In this document: piece after piece, positions 22,318 to 31,598 of the stretch | Position numbering within the stretch: the stretch's first letter is position 1 | How the letters are laid out: every line of letters starts with the position of its first letter | NCBI GenBank assembly: GCA_963580285.1 | Contig: OY757020.1 | Span: 100,443,497 to 100,507,496 of the forward strand | Direction: 5' to 3' | DNA length: 64,000 nucleotides | Source: Lucinisca nassula | Lineage: Eukaryota > Mollusca > Bivalvia > Lucinida > Lucinidae | Program-made: the position numbers and the translations under genes | Notes under the pieces: generated by a model | Databases searched by the model: none | The model's input: the letters and a program-made list of their open reading frames with translations, nothing else | What the model was told of the DNA's origin: nothing

Positions 22318-22505
22318 GACCACCCCTCTAAATACCACTTTATTTAGAGAAAAGTGGGGTTTACAGGGTATACATTATTTGCCTTATTTTTGCTCAAAAA
22401 CATAGATTTTGCTCAAAAACATAGATTGTTGGTACTCATTAGAACCGCTTCATTGAGGTGGTTCAAATGAGCACCACAGTCTATCCTGAAAGGAGAAATA
22501 GGAAA
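22318..22505. repeat. Palindromic MITE (GTACTCGTTAGAAC family)
   Basis: ACATAGATTGTTGGTACTCA and GAGCACCACAGTCTAT arms; CATAGATT appears twice by a local 20-bp duplication. Confidence 0.65.
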
Positions 22506-22554
22506 GTTGTTACCATTTTTACTTAATAACCAGTGCTTCAGCTGAAGTGCACGA

Positions 22555-24920
22555 CCCGCCGGATGCTTTTAGCTTTATGAGTGTTACCATATATGGGTAT
22601 GGCGGCCATTTTGGTCATGTGACCTGGACCTAAAACGGTTCCCCCAATAAATGCGCCTTATCGTAAGGAGCAAAAATATATCTTATACTTTAGTACTGTA
22701 TTCTGAATCGTTTGCAGGATAAAATGCATTCTCACATTTTCCAATACAAAAGCATATGTGTCAAAGTTTGACCTAGGCACAAAGAAGGTCAAGGTCAACC
22801 CAGGGTCACCATTTTAGCAATTTATGATGGGCCTACGTCCCAGATGCCATTTATCAAGTTTCGTGGAAAGCCCAGTGGTTCTGGAGAAGACTATTTTTGA
22901 AAGGTTTTTACCATATATGGCTTGGCGGCCATTTTGGTCATGTGACCTGGACCCCATCCCCCGACCTCCGCCTCAACCCAGCCCCAAACCCCCGCCTCAA
23001 ACCCCCTATCCGTTGTCCTTTGATTATTTTTTCTTATCCCCCTTTTTTTCAAACCCCCACACCCTTTCACATAACCGCTATTTACAAAATTAATCTTATT
23101 TAGTATCATAACTTATACCAATTTCTCCCCCCCTTTTTTTTGTTTTTTCTTCACCCAATCATGATTATCTTTTCCTCATTATGTTGTTAATATCACTACA
23201 TGATATCACTTGTTTCAACATACTTCGTTTGTAAATCGTCACTATGTTTACATGTCGGTCGTTACTGGGAGAAGAACTATATAAGTATTTGTGCTTTCGT
23301 TCTAATCCCAAATTGTATAATAACTTGTCACATATTGTAACGATGTTATTGCTATAGTAATAAATAGGTTTAAACCAAATTTTGGTTAGCCCCATCCCAT
23401 AGAGGCTCCATATGAAATTTGACTTCAATCGGCCCAACGGTTTCCGAGGACAAACAGTTCGAAAATTTTCACATTTTTCGCCTCGGCAAGCTATACTAAA
23501 TGGAATGTAATATTTCGCAAGTTCGTTGGTTAGATCTCATTGATATCTATCAGTATGCCAAAAATTATTTAAATATTCTAAGCGGTTAAGTCACTTTCAC
23601 CAATTTTCACAAACGGGTTACGGACGGACAGACAGACCATATATGGCTTGGCGGCCATTTTGGTCATGTGACCTGGACCCCATGAGCAAATTTTGGTTTC
23701 CCCCATCCCATAGAGGCTCTATATGAAATTTGACTTCAATCGGCCCAACGGTTTCCGAGGAGAAGCAGTTCGAAAATTTTCACATTTTTTGCCTCGGCGA
23801 GGCTATACTAAATGGAATGTAATATTTTGCAAGTTCATTGGTTAGATCTCATTGATATCTATCAGTATGCTTGTTTGTTTGATTTGAGGTTTAACGTCCC
23901 CGTCAACACTGTTAAGGTCATTTTGGAGACGTTGCTTCCAATTTTGTGGGACTTTTACCCGACATTCCAAAAATTGTTTAAATATTCCAAGCGGTTAAGT
24001 CACTATCACAAATATTCACAAACGGGTTATGGACGGACAGACAGACAGACCATATATGGCTTGGCGGCCATTTTGGTCATGTGACCTGGAAGCCATGAGC
24101 AAAGTTTTGTTTCCCCCATCCCATAGAGGCTCCATATGAAATTTGACTTCAATCGGCCCAACGGTTCCCGAGGAGAAGCAGTTCGAAAATTTTCCACATT
24201 TTTCGCTTCGGCGAGGCTATACTAAATGGAATGTAATATTTCGCAAGTTCATTGGTTAGATCTCATTGATATCTATCAGTATGCCAAAAATTGTTTAAAT
24301 ATTCCAAGCGGTTAAGTCACCATCACCAATTTTCACAAACGGGTTACGGATTTTTCGCCTCGGCGAGGCTATACTAAATGGAATGTAATATTTCATTGGT
24401 TAGATCTCATTGATATTTGTCAGTATGCCAAAAATTGTTTAAATATTCCAAGCGGTTAAGTCACTATCACCAATTTTCACAAACGGGCTACGGACGGACA
24501 CACAGACAGACCATATATGGTTTGGCGGCCATTTTGGTCACGTGACCTGGAACCCATGAGCAAATTTTTGTCTCCCCCATTCCATAGAGGCGCCATATGA
24601 AATTTGACTTCAATCGGCCCAGCGGTTTCCGAGGAGAAGCAGTTCGAAAATTTTCACATTTTTCGCCTCGGCGAGGCTATACTAAATGGAATGTAATATT
24701 TCGCAAGTTCATTGGTTAGATCTCATTGATATCTATCAGTATGCCAAAAATTGTTTAAATATTCCAAGCGGTTAAGTCACTATCACAAATATTCACAAAC
24801 GGGTTACGGACGGACAGACAGACTGACAGATTGACCGAATGACAGAATGACACGGTGATTTTAGGGCACTCTTAGAAAATCAACCGACTTCAGTCGGTCG
24901 CTTTTTCTGCGGGTCGTGCA
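22555..24920. mobile_element. Pearl/Helentron-like element with about 430-bp internal repeats
   Basis: Starts TGCACGACCCGC and ends with its inverse GCGGGTCGTGCA (24909-24920). Inside are several copies of a block: ACCATATATGGCTTGGCGGC, CATTTTGGTCATGTGACCTG, AATTTGACTTCAATCGGCCC, CGCCTCGGCGAGGCTATACT and AAGCGGTTAAGTCACTATCA, each closing with ACGGACGGACAGACAGAC. Just before the right end is the hairpin ACCGACTTCAGTCGGT. Core tandem repeats, an ACGG/CAGA microsatellite, a terminal hairpin and subterminal inverted repeats are features known from bivalve pearl elements and Helentron-derived non-autonomous elements. No Rep/helicase frame is present, so it depends on a partner. Confidence 0.65.
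23872..23968 (-). repeat. SINE-like repeat fragment inside the Helentron-like array
   Basis: TTTGATTTGAGGTTTAACGT through GGAGACGTTGCTTCCAATTT and TTTTACCCGACATTCC interrupts one repeat unit between TATCAGTATGC and CAAAAATTG. Confidence 0.7.
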
Positions 24921-24984
24921 ATTGTCATTTCTGACACCATGTTTGTCTCTATTATTTCACTTGGACATGTGTTCCTAATGTTAC

Positions 24985-25119
24985 CTGTATCTTGTCCACC
25001 ATATTCTCTGTAATAACACCATTTTCTATCAGTGGACCAAGAAACTCTGGATCAACATGTAAATCCTTCAGGAAGTCTCCAAACATTTCTTTAATTGCTT
25101 CCCTTTCAGCAGCATTCAT
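24985..25119 (-). CDS. CARD-coiled-coil gene B, exon 1 (start and N-terminal half of CARD)
   Basis: ATG at 25119; 45 codons to donor GTAACA at 24984, phase 0. It encodes MNAAEREAIKEMFGDFLKDL then HVDPEFLGPLIENGVITEN, matching CARD helices 1-3 and colinear with exon 1 of genes A and C. The same frame upstream of the ATG reads protein-like sequence for about 40 codons with a single TAA, noted as a finding. Intron 1 that follows is about 8 kb, filled by the Helentron-like element and the minisatellite. Confidence 0.82.
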
Positions 25120-25379
25120 ATCTGGTAGTTTCTCAAGGATAGTTTATACACCTTTAGGTGAACCAGCTCTTAAAAGTATTTTTGTTCCCTCTATCAATAG
25201 GGTAAAAATTATTTGCTCCTCTGGCTTGTAGTATTTATTCCAACCACAGCATAAATCAAAGCACTAACAACACTGGTAGTCTTTTGTCTCAAAGTGACTT
25301 CTGAACCTGAGCTTACTAAAATTCTAAAAATTCTGACACCTCTAGGACTTGCTATAATTCTCCTAGAATTTAAAAAAAA

Positions 25380-25500
25380 TTGTTTCACAATCTAGCAAGG
25401 AGTCCAAAAGGTGTAGGCAGAATGGCAAACAGTGTAGACCCTGATCAGGAGAAGTCTGATTTGGATCTGCACTGTTTACTTTGGCATATCTGTCTCAATA
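25380..25500. repeat. Hairpin-core MITE, inverted relative of 15510-15730
   Basis: GGAGTCCAAAAGGTGTAGGC, AGACCCTGATCAGGAGAAG and CTGATTTGGATCTGCACTG. Confidence 0.6.
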
Positions 25501-25502
25501 CT

Positions 25503-25713
25503 TAACCCTTATCTTGCTGTTCACGACAACCCCTATCTTTGCAAACAGTGTAGATCCAGATCAGATGGCTTCTGAAGAAGCCATCTGATCAGGATCTACA
25601 CTTTTTGGCATTTAATTTATGAATTTGTAGCAATAAATTACATCAAGTAATTTGATTGGTTGATAGACAGAAATGGGTGTGGCTTATATGAATATTCAGC
25701 AAGACAAGGGTTA
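25503..25713. repeat. CCTGCTGAA hairpin MITE
   Basis: AACCCTTATCTTGCTG and inverted CAGCAAGACAAGGGTTA ends; the core has the full ATGGCTTCTGAAGAAGCCAT tip and ends at ACTTTTTGGC. Confidence 0.82.
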
Positions 25714-25740
25714 GGATCATTATGAAAGACTGTTTTGTTT

Positions 25741-26266
25741 AACCCTTATCCTGCTGAATAAATGAAATCAGCCACAGTCATTCCCAACTATCCACAAATC
25801 AAATAACTTGATTTAGTGTACCGGCCCCGATAGCTCAGTAGGTAGAGTGTCCGCTCCGGGGAACGGGAGGTCACGGGTTCGATCCCGGCCCGCGACATAC
25901 CAAAGTCGTTAAAAATGGTACTAGCTGCTCCTCGCTTGGCACTCAGATTTAGGGGGTAGAGCTAGGACTGGTCGACTCAGTGTCAGGATAATGTGACTGG
26001 GTGTGGTATCATGTAATGTGTATGGGGCATGATACTTCAGTGAGGCAGCACTGTAAAAGTGAGCATTGAGCTCCCTGTCGCAACCAGACACCGTCGTGAT
26101 ATGACTGAAAAATTGTTGTAAGCAACGTTAAACCGGAATTCACTCACATTGATTTAGTGTATTTGTTCAATTCCAACAGCATGACAAACAGTGTAGATCC
26201 TGATCAGATAGCTTCTTCAGTTGTTTGCAAAGGTAGGGGTTTTCGTGTTCAGAGGATAAGGGTTAA
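25741..26266. repeat. CCTGCTGAA hairpin MITE split by a SINE
   Basis: Left part 25741-25820 and right part 26162-26266 rejoin at the SINE target duplication to give a MITE copy with a shortened core. Confidence 0.8.
25821..26148 (+). mobile_element. tRNA-derived SINE with 13-bp target duplication, inside a MITE
   Basis: The head CCCCGATAGCTCAGTAGGTA has a consensus Pol III A box, and GGGTTCGATCCCGG is a B box. A body of about 250 bases follows, ending GTAAGCAACGTTAAACCGG. TTGATTTAGTGTA flanks both sides (25808-25820 and 26149-26161). The tRNA-like head is not a functional tRNA: it runs straight into the SINE body and lacks a clean acceptor stem. Confidence 0.88.
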
Positions 26267-26531
26267 ATTCCTGTACATTAAGCAGACTATAGACCCCGAT
26301 CAGATGACCTACTCTGTGGCATCTCAACTGGGTCCAATCTGTTGACCATTGTCCCATTTTTGAGAGACTATGCATAACCTACTAAACATTTTCCAGTACC
26401 TGTGGGTTCTTTTACATTCATTGTGCTCAGTTTATTAAACAGTACACAAAATGGTTAATTTCCATACAGTTTTACTCTATTGGCCAGTGATGATCATGTG
26501 GATAATAGCAACAGAGCTTTCTGCAGTATTA

Positions 26532-26800
26532 TTAACCCTTAAGATGCCGAGAAAAACAACATCTGAAAATATCATCTGCTGAATTTTTTTGCAAATGTTT
26601 TAAAAAATATTTTTGCTTACAGGTAAACAGTGTGGACCCAAATCAGACTGCTCCAAGAGGATTAGTCTGATTTGGGTCCACACTGTTTGCAAAAATGACT
26701 TAAAGTAACAAGCAGACGTCAAAGCATGACTTAAAGTAACCAGCAGACGTCAAAGCAGACGACAGTTCATTTTGAATTGTAGTGATTGGCATTTTATGGG
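26532..26800. repeat. Hairpin-core MITE (AACCCTTAAGATGC flanks)
   Basis: Core GTGTGGACCCAAATCAGACTG facing CAGTCTGATTTGGGTCCACAC is almost perfect. CAAATGTTTTAAAAAATATTT precedes it, and CAGCAGACGTCAAAGCA is duplicated after it. Confidence 0.7.
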
Positions 26801-26869
26801 TTAATTTGTTTGAAACAATGTATATTGCTTTCTGTCTCTGAACATACATTTTTTAACTATGAAAAATGA

Positions 26870-27215
26870 TTTGTATTGAGCCGATCATTTATCAGAGGTG
26901 GGCGAAAACCGGAATACCCTGAGAAAAACTATCTGCCTTCCATTGCAGAAATTGGTGTCTCACATGTGACCCAAGCCAGGCTCGATCCACAGTGGTGAGA
27001 GACCTAATGATCCTAATCATTCGGTCGCTCACCGCTGTCGATCTGCTCATCATTAGGTCTCTCACCGCTGTGGATCAAACCTGGCTTGGGTCACATGTGA
27101 GATGCCAAGTTCTGCAATGGAAGGTAGGTGTTTTTTCTCCTGGTACACCAGTTTTCGTCCACCTGATTAATGATCGGCTCAATGTAAGTGAAATAATCTT
27201 GAAAGGGCTGTAAAA
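26870..27215. repeat. Two copies of the 9795-10025 SINE in head-to-head inverted orientation
   Basis: Minus copy 26870-27010 and plus copy about 27045-27215 mirror each other: CATTAGGTCTCTCACCGCTG faces its complement across a centre of about 40 bases containing a second CTCACCGCTGTCGATC. Confidence 0.7.
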
Positions 27216-27473
27216 CCAAAAGAAAAAAAAAAAGAAGATTTGAGTGAAAACATCCAGATTTTAATTATCATCTCCATCTTATTAACTTTGGGTCACTTGA
27301 TAACTAATCAACTCCAAAAGGAAACTGCACTGTATATGTACATGACCATATATATATAATATATATGAACTTCTACCACAAGATCAGTTAATCCCTTGTC
27401 CACTCTCTGGCATTTCTACAATTCTGAATCCAGTTGTTTAATGCTACAAGGCAGCTGTTAGTCTAAATTATAT

Positions 27474-27686
27474 TAACCCTTGTCCTGCTGAATATTTAAA
27501 TATGCCACACCCAATACTGATTATCAACCAATCGGATTACTTGAAGCAAATTATTGCAACAAATTCATAATCTGAATGACAAACAATGCAGATCCTGATC
27601 AGATGGCTTCTTCAGAAGCCATCTGATCTGGATCTACATTGTTTGATAGGTAAGGCATATCCGGGCTCAGCAGGACAAGGGTTAAA
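27474..27686. repeat. CCTGCTGAA hairpin MITE
   Basis: Ends TTAACCCTTGTCCTGCTGAA and inverted CAGCAGGACAAGGGTTAA; intact core tip. Confidence 0.82.
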
Positions 27687-27737
27687 TTTTTTTAATTAGT
27701 CAGTATAGCAAAAACACCATTATTTTTTCTGAAAAAG

Positions 27738-27788
27738 GAGAATAACTTTTGCACTGCAAAAGCTATTCTCCTTTTTCAGCAAAAATAT
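27738..27788. repeat. Perfect short hairpin
   Basis: CTGAAAAAGGAGAATAACTT and AAGCTATTCTCCTTTTTCAG pair around TTGCACTGCAA, one mismatch. Centre of the 15240-15375 family. Confidence 0.7.
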
Positions 27789-28129
27789 TACCATGTAATA
27801 TTTATCAGAGAACAGTTAACATTTCAACCACCAACAAGATTGTTTAGTTATCGATGCTCCAATTCAGTCATGATCTTTCTTATTTTTTTACCAAATAGTT
27901 ACAGTAAATATTTTCAAAAATATATTTAGCCAGGGCACGGAGAATCTGACAAGTCTACAAAGATTCAGATCAGCCTGTGCATCCAATTAGAATAGTGAGG
28001 TGCCCAGATGCTGTAGAAGGTTTAAGTGAACAATGAAGACTCTGATCAGACTGCTCTTATGCACAGGCAGATCTGAACCGCCACATATTGCACGGTAGGA
28101 TTTTTCATACTCTGGCTGAGGTGTTGAAG

Positions 28130-28375
28130 ATAATAACCCTTTTTGTACCAAATGGATTGTTCCTTCTGATATATAGCTGGAGTCTGTTTCAAAATTTAGG
28201 GATGACAGGTTGTGTAACAGTTGTCTTTAAAATTTATTTGGAAAATAGCTGAACTTTTTTGCAAATAGTGTAGGCCCTGATCAGACGCCGCATTCTGCGG
28301 CGTCTGATCAGGGCCTGCACTTTTTGCCAGTTACCCGCTTTGGGGTTTCCGGTACAAAATGGGTTAAAGATAATA
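28130..28375. repeat. Hairpin-core MITE with long perfect stem
   Basis: TAGGCCCTGATCAGACGCCG and CGGCGTCTGATCAGGGCCTG form a perfect stem at the centre. Outer arms AACCCTTTTTGTACCA and TGGTACAAAATGGGTT are inverted. Confidence 0.75.
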
Positions 28376-28599
28376 AGGAAAGAAAGCGAATAGAAAACAA
28401 AGAAATCAAAATAATGGTGAAAAATATATTTCAGAAAATTAGCTTTTGACTTTTGTTATGCAGATAATTAGTCAAAATTTTGGCTTCTATATTGTATAGG
28501 TTACTATATTCCCTGAAACAACGCGTGATATTTCATTGTAATCATGAATACAAGCCGGTGAATCAGTATATATTGTGCCAATTTTGGCTGTGAAACTAG

Positions 28600-28875
28600 C
28601 TAGTCTTTAAAGTCAATACAGCTGGTGTTAAGGGAATGTGTGGCGGCTGTAAAAAGTCTCCATGCCCTTCATTATAGTGTAGCTTGTATTTTCTTGTCCT
28701 TTGGGATCACTGTTTCCATTTTGAAAATATATGAGGGTCACTTATGAGGCCTAATTGGCCGAAACAAGCTAGTCTGGCCCAGAAATACTTGTACACTCCA
28801 TACGTTTCCATTTTTTGGTGTATTCTTTGCATCGAATGATAGCCTTTTTATGGAACATATTGACCAGAGTTGGCA
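28600..28875. repeat. Dispersed repeat, inverted relative of 18380-18800
   Basis: CTAGTCTGGCCCAGAAA, GGTGTATTCTTTGC and CCTTTTTATGGAACATATTG. Confidence 0.5.
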
Positions 28876-29687
28876 TATTAAAACACAATAATACCATAAG
28901 TTCCTAAATAAATATTATAATTACATTTTCATTAGTGATTTACTGAGATTTCTCAGTGAGTCATAATCTATAATTCACAGAGTGATTTCATTTTGAACGT
29001 TTTGACGTCATAATTGCTAGGCGACATTTCTGATGTCTTTTGTAACAACAATAACAATAGTTTAGTTTTGGCGGAAAATCTGATAAAATAATGTAAATCA
29101 TACTTCAATTTTCACGTCCATTTGGGCCCCGTCAAGCGATTTTGGAACTTATCGCCTATGCGAGCAGTGAAGGATCAGGCGAGCCTGCGCATCCGCGCAG
29201 TCTCGCCAGAACCTTCCCTGCTCGCTTATACAAGCAGTGTATCAAGAGGAACCTTCAGACAGAAAGCCATATCCCTGGCCCCTCTGAATGGTTGGGCATG
29301 CGCAGTTAAAATTTGTCATGACGAAATGCTCGAAGACACAAATTCGCTTGGCGGGGCTCATTTGATGTTTTCAAGGAAAGACCTGCAACATGAAATATGA
29401 TTTTCTTGGTAGTGCAGTTTACTTCTTTTATGACATTTTTGCATCTGTAGTTTAAGCACAGGATGGTTTTTGCATTGAAATGATCTTTTATGATAATCAA
29501 AGCACTGAGAGTACTGGTGGGTCGATCGTCTCTGAGTGTAGGTTAGGAAAATAGTCCTGAGCTGAGAATCGAAACTGTTTGTTTAACTTTAAGCAAGCAC
29601 AGTAGAGCTGATCAGACATTGTGTTATGTGCCGTCTGATTATGTAGATTGTTTGCCAATGCCCAAGTGTACGAGCACAGTCCACCCG

Positions 29688-29830
29688 CCCCCGCCCATCG
29701 CGGCTTGAATAAATAGATGGGCTGCATGACGCTTCCACGCAGAGCTGAAAGTCCCGTAACATTGGAAGTAACGTCTCCAAATTACCTATACAGTGTTGAC
29801 GGGGATGTTAAACCTTAATTCAAACAAACA
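29688..29830 (+). repeat. SINE-like repeat, shortened copy
   Basis: CCCGCCCATCGCGGCTTGAA, then AAGTCCCGTAACATTGGAAG and a GTTAAACCTTAATTCAAACA tail; the middle of the family is deleted. Confidence 0.65.
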
Positions 29831-30392
29831 AGCACAGTCCAGAATTTTCTTCTTACACTGCACTCTGACTCTTAGGGTAGTACTTGGATTTTGTTCAACA
29901 GAGTGGGGGTGGTGCAAACCCAGCCCCCTCCCATCTTTTGGAAATTATTTCAGATTCATACAGTTTTTCACCCTCTGCAAAATACCTGAAATTCGCATCC
30001 TGAACCCGCCCCTTTTCAGAGTCTGCATACGGCCCTGGATCATGTTCAAAACTGTTGTTGCATACATGGCGAACAGTGCCGACCTAATCAGAAGCAATGC
30101 ACTCTATATCAGATCTTGATCTACGCTGCATGTCTATAAAGTCTGGGCTACTCATTTTTGTACTTAAACATTACAGGGTTCTAAAATTAAGTTCTTAGCA
30201 CGAGTGCGAAAAGTCTAATTTTCCTGAGTTGGCATACATTTGTGTAACAGTTTTATAAATATTCCTCGGCGTCTGATCTGGGTATTATCCAGCCTATGAT
30301 TCCTGTCAAGACTATAGATAGCTCTTGTTGCATCGATAAAAATAGCGCAACATTTCAAGTTCTATTAATAAAACATAATATTGGTTTTCCCA

Positions 30393-30743
30393 AATCAGTG
30401 ACCGTCACGTGGACAACTGCATGAATTCCGTTTGGCCATTTAGTAAATTTGGGTCGATTGTAAACCGATCGACCCAAAAAGGGACAATTTTCAGACTTGA
30501 GTTTATTTAGAAATGTAATTAATTGTGTTTTAATAAATATGCCCCTTATGCCAACTTTGGACATGTTTAGTTTGACCAAACATGTCCAAAGTTGACATAT
30601 GGCGCATACATTTGTGCTTGCCTGATGGTAAACTTAATAGAATTACTTTCTAGGGCTTGTTGGGTCGATTGTGTATCAATCGACCCAAAGTTATAAAGGA
30701 CAAAATCTCTATTAGTGCTGGAGTCCACGTGACTATCTCTGAT
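30393..30743. mobile_element. Foldback element with nested palindromes
   Basis: Imperfect terminal inverts AAATCAGTGACCGTCACGTG and CACGTGACTATCTCTGATTT. Inside are GGGTCGATTGTAAACCGATC-GACCC, ACTTTGGACATGTTTAG facing CAAACATGTCCAAAGT, and TGGGTCGATTGTGTATCAATC-GACCCA. No coding frame. Confidence 0.65.
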
Positions 30744-30834
30744 TTGTAGGAAATCCATGCAACTTATTTATAAATTTTTATCGCAGTGAGGGCAGCGTGT
30801 ATGCGTAAAAAGGTTATCCGTAAAACCTGGGCTG

Positions 30835-31010
30835 GAATCTTGGGTTGGGCTGGCAAACAGTGTAGACCCAGATCAGACGCCGCCGAACGCTGCGTCTGAT
30901 CAGGGTCTACACTGCTTGCTTACAGTATAGAAATTTAAGGGTCAGATGCCAAAACCTGAAGCGTCTGATCAGGGTCTACACTGTTTGCTTACAATACATG
31001 AATTTAAAGG
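30835..31010. repeat. Hairpin-core element with a duplicated arm
   Basis: AGTGTAGACCCAGATCAGAC faces GTCTGATCAGGGTCTACACT; a second right arm GCGTCTGATCAGGGTCTACA follows at about 30961. Confidence 0.7.
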
Positions 31011-31224
31011 TTGAACAGTTCATTCAGTCCCAGTTCAGGTCCATTTACTCTACCTACATCCAGAGACTGCCAGTGCTTTGATTTTTATTATTGGGATTAC
31101 ATGTCTAAGCACACTGTGTCCCTTCTATGGCAAATACTGCGCTTGTGAAAAAATAGCATTTCTATAGCCACGAAAGAGATTATTGTGCTCATAAGCATGT
31201 TGTCATATTGTTGACACCACATTA

Positions 31225-31460
31225 AGATCTTCCTTGCACACACTGATCATGAAATCTTTTCTACGGTCATTCTCTCCCTTCCGCTGATTCAAGAAGGGCA
31301 GTTGTCAGTTTCTGGCGAAAGAATGTGCACTGAACTGGTTAACCGCTTACGTATAAGCCTGCCCAGGAAAGTGTTGATAGGTAAACTGACCGGCTCAAAA
31401 ATGACCTAAATAGTGTTGACTAGGCCGTAAAACTCCAATACAAACAAACAAACAAAATCC
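31225..31460 (+). repeat. tRNA-derived SINE, headless copy
   Basis: Matches 33788-34060 from GATCATGAAATCTTTTCTAC on and ends in (CAAA)n. The tRNA-like head is absent. Confidence 0.65.
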
Positions 31461-31598
31461 TTGCACACACCCCTATAACATGATGTTACACTTTTAGTGT
31501 TTTTGGCTGTTGATATATTTATAATTTTTTTTTTGTTTTACATTATTATTTATTTCTTGTGGGTTATTGAAACGGAAAGAAAACTTTCTATACTTGGG

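Larger units (their letters stand above)
21720..22530. repeat. Diverged tandem duplication, about 430 bp, each unit with a palindromic MITE
   Basis: Units starting about 21735 and 22180 both run GGGAATTxxCCAGCxGACAC, CATTGATxxTACAATGTTG, then a palindromic MITE (21850-22020 and 22318-22505) ending AAAGATGTTATCATTTTTA or AAAGTTGTTACCATTTTTAC. The first unit continues into TTCTGACACCATGTT, which recurs next to gene B exon 1 at 24940. Confidence 0.65.
25120..31598. other. Intergenic region between genes B and C, repeats only
   Basis: No supported exon. Recognised repeats are listed separately; a diverged hairpin occupies about 27935-28100. The stretches 26270-26530, 27220-27470, 28380-28600, 28880-29680, 29835-30390 and 31015-31220 hold nothing I can name. 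A palindromic CGCCTATGCGAGCAGTGAAG / CTTCCCTGCTCGCTTATAC stretch lies at 29150-29235. Confidence 0.55.

Noticed and set aside
22824..23109. Pro-rich plus frame at 22824-23093 as a gene
   Set aside because: Falls inside the Helentron-like repeat array and the pyrimidine-rich stretch beside it; no domain or start support.
25821..25900. Functional tRNA gene
   Set aside because: A and B boxes are present, but the sequence is the head of a SINE with a downstream body and a target duplication; the acceptor stem does not close cleanly.
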